Shown in pieces: positions 26,356 to 34,829 of a stretch of 64,000 nt of DNA; within the stretch, counting starts at the first letter, position 1; each line of letters starts with the position of its first letter. The position numbers were made by a program, and so were the translations under genes. Location: assembly GCF_010993745.1 (NCBI RefSeq), contig NZ_WOTN01000004.1, forward strand, positions 248,001 through 312,000, written 5' to 3'. Under the pieces are notes generated by a model, which did no database searches, was not told the DNA's origin, and saw only the letters and a list, made by a program, of their open reading frames with translations. Origin of the DNA: Fodinicola acaciae. Its GTDB lineage: Bacteria > Actinomycetota > Actinomycetes > Mycobacteriales > HKI-0501.

Positions 26356-27369
26356 ATGGAGATGCTCGAGGTCGTGCTGCCAGGGGTGGTGGAGCCGGAG
26401 GGTCTGCAACTGCGTACGGCTGCGGCGCCGACGCCGTCGGCTGGCGAGGTGTTGATCCGCATGGAGGCGACCGGCGTGTCCTTCGCCGAGCAGCAGATGC
26501 GCCGCGGCCGTTACTACGACCAGCCGCCGTTTCCGTTCGTCCCTGGATATGACCTGGTGGGGACGGTCGAGACGGTCGGCGATGGCGTCGATGCCGCGTT
26601 GACCGGCCGCCGGGTCGCTGTGTTGACCAAGGTCGGCGGCTGGTCGACACATGTGCTCGCTGAGGCGGCCGACGTGGTGCCGGTGCCGGACGGCCTTGAC
26701 CCCGTCGACGCTGAGACGGTCGTCGTCAACGGCATCACGGCGTGGCAGATGCTGCATCGCAAGGCCCGGATCGCCGCCGGTCAGACGATCCTGGTGCACG
26801 GCGCCAACGGTGGCGTCGGCTCGACGCTCGTCCAGCTGGCGCGGCATGCCGGCGTACGCGTCATCGGTACGGCAGCACCGCGCCACCACGACCGGCTGCG
26901 CGGTCTCGGCGTCACGCCGATCGACTATCGCTCAGACGTGCCCGCGGCCGTACGCAGGATCGCGCCGAACGGCGTCGACGCCGTCTTCGACCACCTCGGC
27001 GGCCGTAGTGTCGTCGACTCGTGGCGACTGCTCGCGCCCGGCGGCACGCTCGTCTCGTATGGCAGCGCCACCACCCGCGACGACACCGGCTCCAAGCAGT
27101 GGCCGGTGCTCAAGATCCTGCTCCGCGTCGTGATCTGGAACGCGCTGCCCAACCGTCGCCGGGCCTTCTTCTACAACATCTGGGCGGGCCGGGGCACCGC
27201 GCGGTTCCGGGACCAGCTGCGAGAAGACCTCGGCCAGGTGCTGCGGGCGATGCGGGCGGGCGACCTCACCGCGCAGGTGGCCGCACGCTTTCCACTGGCG
27301 GAGGTCGCCGAGGCCGTACGCGTGGCGGAGTCCGGCACGGTCACCGGCAAGGTCGTGCTGACGCCTTAG
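26356..27369 (+). CDS. Medium-chain dehydrogenase/reductase, quinone oxidoreductase type
   Basis: A 337-residue MDR protein without the structural-zinc cysteines, so of the zeta-crystallin/quinone-reductase branch. The catalytic domain has FVPGYDLVGTVETVGDGV. The NADP-binding motif is VHGANGGVGSTLVQLARHAGVRVIGT (about 147-172). The C-terminus FPLAEVAEAVRVAESGTVTGKVVLTP is typical. It likely reduces a quinone or enone with NADPH; the substrate is unknown. The ATG at 26356 follows GCGAGAGG; a second ATG two codons later is equally possible. Regulation by the divergent TetR is inferred. Confidence 0.9.
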   Translation: MEMLEVVLPGVVEPEGLQLRTAAAPTPSAGEVLIRMEATGVSFAEQQMRRGRYYDQPPFPFVPGYDLVGTVETVGDGVDAALTGRRVAVLTKVGGWSTHVLAEAADVVPVPDGLDPVDAETVVVNGITAWQMLHRKARIAAGQTILVHGANGGVGSTLVQLARHAGVRVIGTAAPRHHDRLRGLGVTPIDYRSDVPAAVRRIAPNGVDAVFDHLGGRSVVDSWRLLAPGGTLVSYGSATTRDDTGSKQWPVLKILLRVVIWNALPNRRRAFFYNIWAGRGTARFRDQLREDLGQVLRAMRAGDLTAQVAARFPLAEVAEAVRVAESGTVTGKVVLTP

Positions 27370-27376
27370 GCCCTAC

Positions 27377-27396
27377 GGTCTGTTTCGAAACAGACC
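27377..27396. terminator. 20-bp perfect palindrome between convergent genes
   Basis: GGTCTGTTTC and its exact complement form a loopless palindrome placed 7 bp after the oxidoreductase stop and directly against the DedA-gene stop. The flanks CTTAGG and CCTAAG extend pairing. It most likely terminates both convergent transcripts, although neither side has a T-tract. Confidence 0.7.
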
Positions 27397-28146
27397 CTAA
27401 GCGCGGTCGGCGGCGTGCTTCGGCTGGTGTTCGCCGGCCTCGGCCTCGCGGCGCTGCGCGCGCTTGTTCTTGACCAGCTCGATGACGACCGGGATCACCG
27501 ACAGCACGACCACGGTGGCGACCACCGGCAGGATGAACTTCTCGATCGGGAAGGCCGCGCCGACCTTCTCGCCGAGGAAGTGGCCGATCAGCAGGATCGA
27601 GTCGGTCCACAGCACGCCACCAATGACGTTCCAGACGAAGAACCGCCTGGCCGACATCTCCAGCACGCCGGCGACCGGGTTGAGGAACGTCCGCACCAGC
27701 GGGATGAACCGCGCGAGCACCACCGACTTGCCCGGGCCAAACCTGTTGAAGATCCCCTCCGCCTTGTCCACGTACTTGCGCTGGAAGATCACCGAGTTGG
27801 GCCGGTCGAACATCGCGCGGCCGAACTTGGCGCCGAGGAAATGGCCCAGCTGCGCGCCGGCGATGGCGAAGACCGGACAGCCGACCAGCAACAGCGGCAG
27901 GCTCAGCTGCAGGCCGAACGCCTTGGTCGCGATGCTGGTGGTGGCGATGCCGGCGGTGAACAGCAGCGTGTCGCCAGGCAGGAAAAAGCCGATCAGCAGG
28001 CCGGTTTCAGCAAAAAGGACGGCGTAAACACCGAAAAGGCCGAATGCCTGGATGTAGTCCTTCGGATCCAGCGGGTTGAACGACAGCCCCTGCTTCGTGG
28101 CAAGGGTGTCGGTCACGTGCTGCGTGGCGTAATCGCGGAGGCTCAC
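27397..28146 (-). CDS. DedA-family membrane protein (SNARE-associated/VTT domain)
   Basis: A 249-residue membrane protein with the DedA signature: E-x-G-L in FAETGLLIGFFLPGDTLLFTAG (about 47-68), re-entrant loops, and ARFIPLVRTFLNPVAGVLEMSARRFFVWN (about 146-174) with the conserved Arg and Pro-Gly residues. About five helices, then a charged tail with KNKRAQRREAEAGE. Family members act as lipid (undecaprenyl phosphate or phosphatidylethanolamine) flippases and affect proton-motive force. It stands alone between two strong hairpins. Confidence 0.92.
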   Translation of the reverse strand: MSLRDYATQHVTDTLATKQGLSFNPLDPKDYIQAFGLFGVYAVLFAETGLLIGFFLPGDTLLFTAGIATTSIATKAFGLQLSLPLLLVGCPVFAIAGAQLGHFLGAKFGRAMFDRPNSVIFQRKYVDKAEGIFNRFGPGKSVVLARFIPLVRTFLNPVAGVLEMSARRFFVWNVIGGVLWTDSILLIGHFLGEKVGAAFPIEKFILPVVATVVVLSVIPVVIELVKNKRAQRREAEAGEHQPKHAADRA

Positions 28147-28238
28147 CGTTACAAGGCTACCTGGCCGGCCGGTCCATCCGGTCCGCCGGCCTCAGCCGCT
28201 CCTCAGAAATCGACCATACCCCTAGTGGGGCTCGAAAA

Positions 28239-28289
28239 GCCGCAACGCCTCGTTACGGGCGGATTCCGCTCATAACGAGGCGTTGCGGC
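28239..28289 (-). terminator. 17-bp stem-loop terminator after the peptidoglycan-hydrolase operon
   Basis: Arms 28239-28255 and 28273-28289 pair perfectly over 17 bp around a 17-nt loop. The structure begins 7 bp beyond the last stop of the minus-strand hydrolase operon, and TTTTCGAGCC follows it on that strand, giving a short T-run. Confidence 0.78.
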
Positions 28290-28295
28290 GAAGGA

Positions 28296-30044
28296 TCAGT
28301 GGTCGGTGCGGGTGAAGCCGTCGGCCTGCAGGAGCCATGGCTGGCGCTCGGCGTCGGCGACCGTGCGGTAGCCAGCGCGTACGCGGATGCCGTCGACGTA
28401 GACGCCGCGGCCCTCTTCCGACGGGTCGGTCTTGTATTGCCACCGTACGAGCGCGGCCGCGGGGATGTCGGCGGTCGCGGTCATCCAGCGCCGGCCGAAG
28501 AAGCCGGAGATCTGGCCGTTGTCGTAGGCCTTGCCACCGACCACCGGCGAGCTGACCTTGAACGGCAACGCCGTCCAGGTGGCGCCGTTGTCGGTCGAGA
28601 CGGTCAGGCTGAGGATGTCCGAGTCGGCCTCGGTGTCCACGAAGAGGTCGAAGTCCAGCCGGCCGGCTTTGGGCACGTCCAGGGTGAGCCCGGACATACG
28701 GTTGTCGCCATAGCCGGAGAACCACTCGTCGCGGCCTTCGGCCGGACCGACCGGCAGCGACTCACCGACCAGCCGTGCCGCCGTACGCCGCGCCGGGTTG
28801 ATCGACGGTCCGCTGCGCACCGGATGCACGCGGTTTGTCAGCAGGATCTCGAAAGTGTGCGACATCGGGTCGATGACGATCGTCGTGCCGGTGAAGCCGG
28901 TGTGGCCCGCGGTGGTCGGGCTGGACAGGGCGTCCATGTACCACCGGTGGTTGAGCTCGAAACCGAGGCCGTGCTGCGCCTCCGGATCGGTGAAACCGGG
29001 GTTGAAGTTGGTGAACAGCATCTTCACCGACTTCTCCGCCAGAATGCGGTGGCCACGATACGTGCCGCCGTTGAGCAGTGTCTGGGCCAGAATCGCCAGG
29101 TCGTCCACCGTGGAGAAAAGGCCGGCATGGCCGGAAACACCGCCGAAGGACCACGCGTTTTCGTCGTGCACGCTTCCCCACACGATGCCGCGCGGCGGGT
29201 TCGCCTCGTATTCGGTGGCGGCGATCCGCGGCTTGAGCGAGGCCGGCGGGTTGTACATGGTGTCCTTCATGCCGAGCGGGCCGGTGATCCGCTCGCGGAC
29301 CAGCTGGTCGAGCTTCTTGCCGGTGACCCGCTCGGCCAGCACACCGAGGTTGATCATGTTCAGGTCGGAGTAGAGATAGAACGTGCCGGGCGCGTGCGTC
29401 AGTTTCGCGCGTACGGCCGCGTCGATCCGCGAGGCCGGGTCGGGATAGGTGCTCCACAGCGGCAGCCAGGCCGGAAAACCGGACGTGTGCGTCAGCAGCA
29501 TCCGTACGGTCACGTCCTGCTTGCCATTGTCGGCGAACTCCGGCACATATTGCGCGACCGGCGTCTCCAGGCCGATCTTGCCGCTCTGGATCAGCTGCAC
29601 GATCACGATCGAGGTGAACAGCTTGGTCATGCTGGCCAGGTCGTAGATCGTGTTCGTGCGCGCCGGAATCTGCTGCTCCGGCGGCAGCTCGTTGGTCGCG
29701 TCGGCGTATTTCACCGCCGATCCGATGGCCTCCTTGTCGACCAGCACACCGTCGTGGCCGACGATCCAGCTGGCCCCGGGAAACAGCGGGAACCCGTTGG
29801 CCTGCTTGGCAAGGTAGGCGCTCAGCTGCGGCCGCAGCTGGTCGATCTCGCTCGCGGTCAGGCCGGCCCGCGCCGGACTGCCGGTGCGCAGGGTCGTCCA
29901 CGGCGAGGCGAAACCGCCGTATGGCTGGTCGAATCCGCGATGGAACCCGTACGCGCTGGCCGGCTGCGCGCCGCTCAGTGTCGCGGAAACCGCGGTGGTC
30001 ACACCGATCGCGAGCGCCGCGACGCGAACAATGCTTCGTCTCAT
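28296..30044 (-). CDS. Secreted serine beta-lactamase-fold hydrolase (AmiE/YbbE type) with C-terminal beta domain
   Basis: A 582-residue exported enzyme with a Sec signal peptide (MRRSIVRVAALAIGVTTAVSATLSGAQPASA, cut near 31; only the key pattern matters). The class C catalytic domain (about 60-430) has Ser-x-x-Lys in SMTKLFTS, Tyr-Ser-Asp in LYSDLN and HTG in AGHTGFTGT. A C-terminal beta-sandwich-like region (about 440-582) follows. In Bacillus the homologous AmiE (YbbE) removes peptides from MurNAc, in the same cluster as NagZ and NamZ, and the same neighbours are found here. An esterase or D-peptidase role is an alternative. ATG overlaps the namZ stop (ATGA). Confidence 0.85.
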   Translation of the reverse strand: MRRSIVRVAALAIGVTTAVSATLSGAQPASAYGFHRGFDQPYGGFASPWTTLRTGSPARAGLTASEIDQLRPQLSAYLAKQANGFPLFPGASWIVGHDGVLVDKEAIGSAVKYADATNELPPEQQIPARTNTIYDLASMTKLFTSIVIVQLIQSGKIGLETPVAQYVPEFADNGKQDVTVRMLLTHTSGFPAWLPLWSTYPDPASRIDAAVRAKLTHAPGTFYLYSDLNMINLGVLAERVTGKKLDQLVRERITGPLGMKDTMYNPPASLKPRIAATEYEANPPRGIVWGSVHDENAWSFGGVSGHAGLFSTVDDLAILAQTLLNGGTYRGHRILAEKSVKMLFTNFNPGFTDPEAQHGLGFELNHRWYMDALSSPTTAGHTGFTGTTIVIDPMSHTFEILLTNRVHPVRSGPSINPARRTAARLVGESLPVGPAEGRDEWFSGYGDNRMSGLTLDVPKAGRLDFDLFVDTEADSDILSLTVSTDNGATWTALPFKVSSPVVGGKAYDNGQISGFFGRRWMTATADIPAAALVRWQYKTDPSEEGRGVYVDGIRVRAGYRTVADAERQPWLLQADGFTRTDH

Positions 30045-31336
30045 CGAGACCGTCCTCCGTAGAGTAGGTACGGCGCGCGCTGTCGGTTGAAAGCGGCGAC
30101 CTCGGGTTTCCAGGAGGCGACGATCTCGGCCACCTCCGCGCCGGCGTCGATCTGCGAGCGCAGCCGGTCCGAGCCGGACAACAGATCGAGCCAGTACTGG
30201 CTGCCGCTGTGCACCCAGCTGAAGTTCGGGTATTTCCGCGCCTCGATCAGCATCGCGACCGCCGTCTCGATCGCGCGGAAACGGTGCGGGTCGGTCACCG
30301 TGACCTCCACACCGGCGCAGGTTTTGCCCGCCTGGTCCTCGAAACTCGGCACGAAGTAGGCCTCGCGGAAGCGTACGCCCGGCAGTTTCCTGGCGTTGAG
30401 CCGGTCGCCGAACTTGTAGTCCAGGTCCGGCGAGCCGATGAACTCGAACGGCCGGGTGGTGCCGCGACCTTCGGACAGCGGTACGGCTTCGAAATAGCAG
30501 GTGCCGACGTACACCTGCGCGGTTTGCTGCGTCGGCATGTTCGGCGACGGCGGGACCCACGGCACGCCGGTCTCGGTGGCGAGCATGTTGGCGCGCCAGC
30601 CGGTGCACCGGATCACCGACAGGTTCTTTCCGAGTTTCGCGCCGACTTCGGCCTGCAGGAACTCACCGTCGTAGAACCGCGCCAACTCGCCGACGGTCAT
30701 GCCGTGGCGCTGCACGATCTGTTTGAGGCCCACGCCGGAGGTGAACCCCGGTCGCATCAACGGACCGTCGGCCTCGCCGCCGACCGGGTTCGGCCGGTCG
30801 AGGACGACGTATTTCCGCCCGGTCGCGGCGGCCGCGGCCATCGAGTTGTAGAGAGTCCAGATATAGGTGTAAAAACGGGCGCCGACATCCTGGATGTCGA
30901 AGATGACCGTCTCGACGCCGGCCTTGTCGAAGAGCGTCTTGAACTTGTTGATGTTGGCGCCGTACGCGTCGTAGACGGTCAGTCCGGTCCGCGCGTCGGT
31001 GCCGGTCCCCTCCGAGCCGCCGGCCTGCGCGCTGCCGCGGAAACCGTGCTCCGGACCGAAAACTCCGGCGATGGTCAGCTTCTTGTTGGTGACCATCGAG
31101 TCGACGATGTGGCTGTAGTCCGGCAGCACGCCGGTCGGGTTGGAGATCACGCCGAGCTTCTGCCCGGCGAACATCGACCAGTTGGCGGCGGCCGCGACCT
31201 CCGCTCCGGTGCGTACGCGTCCCCAGCCGGGCAACCCGGCGGCCGCCGGCAACGCCGGCGCGGCGACCGCACCGGTGACGCCGACCGCGCCACCGACCGC
31301 TGCGCCGAGCACGGCCCTTCGACCCAGTCCTGCCAT
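30041..31336 (-). CDS. namZ: Exo-beta-N-acetylmuramidase NamZ (DUF1343), exported
   Basis: A 431-residue DUF1343 protein. The N-terminus MAGLGRRAVLGAAVGGAVG has a twin-arginine-like signal, so export may be Tat-dependent. Family landmarks are VISNPTGVLPDYSHIVDSM, FGPEHGFRGSAQAGG, DIQDVGARFYTYIWTL, LDRPNPVGG and GRGTTRPFEFIGSP. NamZ of Bacillus (YbbC) cleaves MurNAc from the non-reducing end of peptidoglycan chains, alternating with NagZ. It starts inside the preceding stop (TGATG) and overlaps the next start, so translation of the operon is coupled. Confidence 0.9.
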   Translation of the reverse strand: MAGLGRRAVLGAAVGGAVGVTGAVAAPALPAAAGLPGWGRVRTGAEVAAAANWSMFAGQKLGVISNPTGVLPDYSHIVDSMVTNKKLTIAGVFGPEHGFRGSAQAGGSEGTGTDARTGLTVYDAYGANINKFKTLFDKAGVETVIFDIQDVGARFYTYIWTLYNSMAAAAATGRKYVVLDRPNPVGGEADGPLMRPGFTSGVGLKQIVQRHGMTVGELARFYDGEFLQAEVGAKLGKNLSVIRCTGWRANMLATETGVPWVPPSPNMPTQQTAQVYVGTCYFEAVPLSEGRGTTRPFEFIGSPDLDYKFGDRLNARKLPGVRFREAYFVPSFEDQAGKTCAGVEVTVTDPHRFRAIETAVAMLIEARKYPNFSWVHSGSQYWLDLLSGSDRLRSQIDAGAEVAEIVASWKPEVAAFNRQRAPYLLYGGRSR

Positions 31337-32193
31337 CACAATCCTCCCACTGGTACGGAAAGGTCGGCGAGCATCGGCCGGTGATCGGACGCCGTTGTCG
31401 CCAGAAAGCTGTCCGGGACGACCGCGTGCCGCGCCGTGATGCCGGCCGAGGCGGCCACGTAGTCGATCCGGATCGTCGGTGTGCCGGCCGGATAGGTGAA
31501 GCCGGCGGCCGTGCCGTAGGTGTCGGTGAGCCGCGTCCACAGTGGAGCGATCTCCGGTGCGGTCGGCGCGGCGTTGAAGTCGCCGATCAGCAGCTGCCGC
31601 GCGTTTTTCCGGTCCTCGGCAAGGATTTTCAGCGTGTCGGCGACCTGCATCCGGCGTACGGCCGGGTCCGAGCGATAGTCCAGATGCGTCACGTACGCGT
31701 GCACCAGCGTGCCCGGCGTCGCGATCACCGCCTCGCCGAAACCGGGCGCCGGTTTCGGCGTCGGATTCGGCTCCTGCGTCGACAGCCTGGTCAGCTCGTG
31801 GTTGGTGAACGAGACGATCGGATAGCGCGACAGGATCGCCACGCCGAACTCGCGCCGCGGCTGACCGGCGGCCGGTGGGTCGAGCGAGTAGATCGGCGCG
31901 AACCGTACGAACATGTGCAGCCGGCGGCCGAGTGCGGTGGCGGTGTCGTCCCAGTTGCTGCGCGCACCCCAGTGCACGTCAACCTCTTGCAGGCCAACGA
32001 CATCGGCGTGCGTCGACGCGATCGCCGCCGCCGTACGCGACAGGTCATAGACGTTGTCCTCGCCCGCGCCGGCGTGGATGTTGTAAGACAACACCCGCAA
32101 CGGCACGGAAAACCCGTGCGCCGACGCGCTCGCCGGCGCCAGGCCGACGACAATCAGCAGTGACAGCAGGAAAACGGCGGCGCGTTTCACCAT
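31336..32193 (-). CDS. Secreted endonuclease/exonuclease/phosphatase-fold enzyme
   Basis: A 285-residue protein with a Sec signal peptide (about 1-25, ending ASASAHG). The EEP fold is clear: LSYNIHAGAG (Asn for metal), GLQEVDVHW (metal Glu), AYVTHLDYRSD, LLIGDFNAAPTAPE (Asp/Asn) and TASDHRPMLADL (catalytic Asp-His). It could be a phosphodiesterase, nuclease or sphingomyelinase-like enzyme; the substrate is unknown. It is embedded in the muropeptide operon between nagZ and namZ, with overlaps on both sides, which is unusual and suggests a linked job such as removing a wall-polymer substituent. Confidence 0.87.
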   Translation of the reverse strand: MVKRAAVFLLSLLIVVGLAPASASAHGFSVPLRVLSYNIHAGAGEDNVYDLSRTAAAIASTHADVVGLQEVDVHWGARSNWDDTATALGRRLHMFVRFAPIYSLDPPAAGQPRREFGVAILSRYPIVSFTNHELTRLSTQEPNPTPKPAPGFGEAVIATPGTLVHAYVTHLDYRSDPAVRRMQVADTLKILAEDRKNARQLLIGDFNAAPTAPEIAPLWTRLTDTYGTAAGFTYPAGTPTIRIDYVAASAGITARHAVVPDSFLATTASDHRPMLADLSVPVGGL

Positions 32194-34007
32194 GAGAGTC
32201 CAAGACCGTAGGGATAGAGCGGCTTGTCGACGTCGCCGGCGGTCGGGATCGCGACCGGCAGCTTGCCGGCCGGCCTGACCTCGCCGAACAGCACGCGGGC
32301 GAGTGATTCCATCGACCCGGCGCCATAGGAGAAGGTGGCCAGATAGGTCTGCGCCTCGGTGAGATACGCGATGTCGTACGGATCGCGCACCGCCACCACG
32401 ACGACCGGCTTACCGGTCGCGATCAGGTGATGGACCAACTTTTGTTGCCGGCCATCGGGATCGGTCGGCGTACCGGTCGGATTGGTGACCTTCGTGTCGA
32501 ACGCCTTCATGGTCAGCACAACGGTGAGATCTGACCCCTGCGCGGCATCGACGGCGGTGGCGATCGACGTGTCGGCAGGTGTCGCGCCGGTCTCCACGAC
32601 CCGCGTCGTGGCACCGCGTTTTCCAAGCGCACCAGCCAAAGCCGGCAGCGTGCTCGCACCCCAGCCGGTCACCAGGACCTTGCGGGCGCCGGTTGTCAGC
32701 GGCAACAGCTTCGCGTCGTTCTTGATCGCCGTGACCGTGCGATCGGTGATCGCCTGCGCGGCCGCCAGATGCGCCGGCGTGCCGACCACCTGCGGCACGC
32801 GCGAGGCGTCCACGTACGGCCGGGTCAGCACGCCCTGCTTGAGTTTCAGCAGCAGGATGCGGAAAACCGACTGGTCGATCCGGCTCTCGGTGAGCTCGCC
32901 GGAGCGTACGGCGGCCAGCACGGCGTTGTACGCCACGTCCAGGTCCGGCGGGTTCAACAGCATGTCGACGCCGGCTTTCAGGGCCAGCACCGGCACGCGC
33001 GCATCGCCGTATTTCTGCCGTACGCCGGCCATTCCGAGCGAGTCGGTGGCGATCACGCCGCGGAAACCGAGCTCACCGCGCAGGATGCCGGTCAGGATCG
33101 GCTTGGACAGCGTGGCCGGATCGCCGGAGTTGTCCAGCGCCGGCACCTGGATGTGCGCGGTCATGATCGCGTCGATGCCGCTGGCGATCGCCGCCTTGAA
33201 CGGCGGAGCGTCGATCTGTTCCCACTGTTGGCGCGTGTGGTTGATGACCGGAAAGCCGTAATGGCTGTCGACCGCGGTGTCGCCGTGCCCGGGGAAGTGC
33301 TTGGCGGTGGCGGAAATCCGCGCGTCTCGCTGATATCCGGTGACCTGAGCGGACACCATCGACGACACCAGCTGCGGGTCGGATCCGAAGGAGCGTACGC
33401 CGATCACCGGGTTGAGCGGGTTGACGTTGACGTCGGCGACCGGCGCGAAGTCCTGTGTGACGCCGACGGCCTTCAGCTCCTGGCCCTGGATCCGCGCGGT
33501 CGTACGCGCGTCGGTGGCACTGCGTCCGGCGCCGGTGGCCATGTTGCCGGGAAACTGCGTCGCCGGCGGTCCGATCCGGGCGACGATGCCGCCTTCCTGG
33601 TCGATCGAGATCAGCAGCGGCAGGTGCGCGCCGGAGCCGATCGCCGCCCGCTGCAGTCCGTTGGACAGACCGGCGGCCTGCTGCGGACTGTCGACGCTGT
33701 GCGTCCAGGCGAAGTAGAGAATGCCGCCAAGGTGGTATTTCTGCACGATCTCGCGCGGCGTCGCGAGGCCGAACTCCTTGACGTTGTCCGGATCGGCGGA
33801 GTCGACGGTGCGACCGTACACGTGCGTCGTGAAAAGCTGGCCGACCTTTTCTTCCAGCGTCATGTGGCCAATTGCGGACATCGCGACCGCGGTCGGCGTG
33901 TGCGAGGTCGCCGCGGCACCGGTCAGCGGCAACGCGGCCAGCGCGGCCACCACCGCGACCGGCCGCCGGATTTTGTTGTTGGACAGCACAAAACCAGCGC
34001 GGAACAA
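32187..34007 (-). CDS. nagZ: Glycoside hydrolase family 3 beta-N-acetylglucosaminidase, NagZ type, exported
   Basis: A 606-residue enzyme with an N-terminal export signal (hydrophobic about 17-35). The GH3 catalytic barrel carries IDQEGG, the NagZ-specific loop KHFPGHGDTAVDSHYGFP whose Asp-His dyad is the acid/base, and the nucleophile Asp in GVIATDSLGMAGV. A GH3 C-terminal domain follows (about 400-606). It releases GlcNAc from the non-reducing end of muropeptides. TTG at 34007 is chosen because GGGAGG lies 5 nt upstream. First gene of the operon. Long NagZ with an extra C-terminal domain is the Gram-positive secreted form. Confidence 0.9.
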   Translation of the reverse strand: MFRAGFVLSNNKIRRPVAVVAALAALPLTGAAATSHTPTAVAMSAIGHMTLEEKVGQLFTTHVYGRTVDSADPDNVKEFGLATPREIVQKYHLGGILYFAWTHSVDSPQQAAGLSNGLQRAAIGSGAHLPLLISIDQEGGIVARIGPPATQFPGNMATGAGRSATDARTTARIQGQELKAVGVTQDFAPVADVNVNPLNPVIGVRSFGSDPQLVSSMVSAQVTGYQRDARISATAKHFPGHGDTAVDSHYGFPVINHTRQQWEQIDAPPFKAAIASGIDAIMTAHIQVPALDNSGDPATLSKPILTGILRGELGFRGVIATDSLGMAGVRQKYGDARVPVLALKAGVDMLLNPPDLDVAYNAVLAAVRSGELTESRIDQSVFRILLLKLKQGVLTRPYVDASRVPQVVGTPAHLAAAQAITDRTVTAIKNDAKLLPLTTGARKVLVTGWGASTLPALAGALGKRGATTRVVETGATPADTSIATAVDAAQGSDLTVVLTMKAFDTKVTNPTGTPTDPDGRQQKLVHHLIATGKPVVVVAVRDPYDIAYLTEAQTYLATFSYGAGSMESLARVLFGEVRPAGKLPVAIPTAGDVDKPLYPYGLGLSW

Positions 34008-34051
34008 GAATGCCTCCCAGCCGGAAGCAGAGCGACGACGCGGAATACGGC

Positions 34052-34069
34052 GAGGAAACTAAATTCCTC
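34052..34069. promoter_or_regulatory. Inverted repeat in front of the nagZ operon, candidate operator
   Basis: GAGGAA, six bases, TTCCTC is a perfect dyad with an AT-rich centre (ACTAAA), 45 bp upstream of the nagZ start in otherwise GC-rich DNA. Its form suits a dimeric repressor such as an RpiR/MurR-type regulator. No such regulator gene is visible in the window. Confidence 0.4.
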
Positions 34070-34175
34070 TACGTGCGAGACGTTCGAAAGCTACCTTCAG
34101 CGGTGCCGGCGGTCAATGACAGCGCCGGGCAGAATCACCTAACTTGTCCCGAAATAGAGCAGAAAATCGCGGATG

Positions 34176-34829
34176 TCAGCCGGCGTTCGTCCGGATGGTC
34201 GTCGCCATCGCGGAAAGCAGCGTACGGTCGGCAACCGGTCCTTCCACCACGACCGCGTAGTGATACGGCGAATCGTCAAATTTGGTGAAACGCGAGAGCG
34301 CGGCGAAATAGCTGGCCGACGACTGCGTTTCCGCGGTCGCGGTGTCGATGTCGACCTGCACCAGCCGGCGCACCTCGCCGAACCAGGCCACCTGCCAGTC
34401 CACCGTCAGCACGTTGCGGCGCAGGATGTTGCAGTCCTCCGGGCACGGCCGCCAGACCAGCCGCAGCCGGTCGGTCACCTTGGCCGGGTCGGAGCTGTTG
34501 GCGCACTCGTAGCTGAACACACCGAGCCCGGCGCCGTCCGGCTGGCACGTCCAGGTCGCCGGCAGCACGACGTCGAACGGCAGCGCCGGCAGGGCGTCCG
34601 CGTTGACCGCCGCTGTGCCGGGAAGGCTCGGCGATCCGGACGGCGACGGGCGGTCGCTCGGTGTCGGCGAGGGAGTCGGAGAGGGCGTCGGCGACGGCGT
34701 CGGCCGGCTGGAGGTCGCCGGAGCCGTGGTCGGCTGGCTCGCCGGCCGCGACAGCGCGTACCAGCCGATGCCGGCGAGGACCACGACCGCCACGGCGGCC
34801 GCTGCGAGGACGATCCACCGGCGGTTCAT
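34176..34829 (-). CDS. Membrane-anchored secreted protein with Pro-Thr-Pro-Ser spacer
   Basis: A 217-residue protein. The N-terminal anchor helix (about 5-26) is followed by a wall-spanning-type spacer of PTPS repeats (about 38-70) and a globular domain with four cysteines (WTCQ, YECAN, WRPCPEDCN). The domain resembles that of the gene upstream, including PCPEDC/DCVNGC and the end PVADRTLLSAM. It is the last gene of a three-gene operon, starting in a 4-bp overlap. No family name is recognised. Confidence 0.75.
   Translation of the reverse strand: MNRRWIVLAAAAVAVVVLAGIGWYALSRPASQPTTAPATSSRPTPSPTPSPTPSPTPSDRPSPSGSPSLPGTAAVNADALPALPFDVVLPATWTCQPDGAGLGVFSYECANSSDPAKVTDRLRLVWRPCPEDCNILRRNVLTVDWQVAWFGEVRRLVQVDIDTATAETQSSASYFAALSRFTKFDDSPYHYAVVVEGPVADRTLLSAMATTIRTNAG

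Noticed and set aside
28299-30062. 587-codon plus-strand frame opposite the AmiE-like gene
   Set aside because: Arg/Val/His-rich composition and no domain; the minus-strand gene has signal peptide and catalytic motifs.
28296-30608. Extension of the AmiE-like gene upstream to 30608
   Set aside because: The extra 188 codons overlap namZ in another frame and precede an intact signal peptide starting at 30044.
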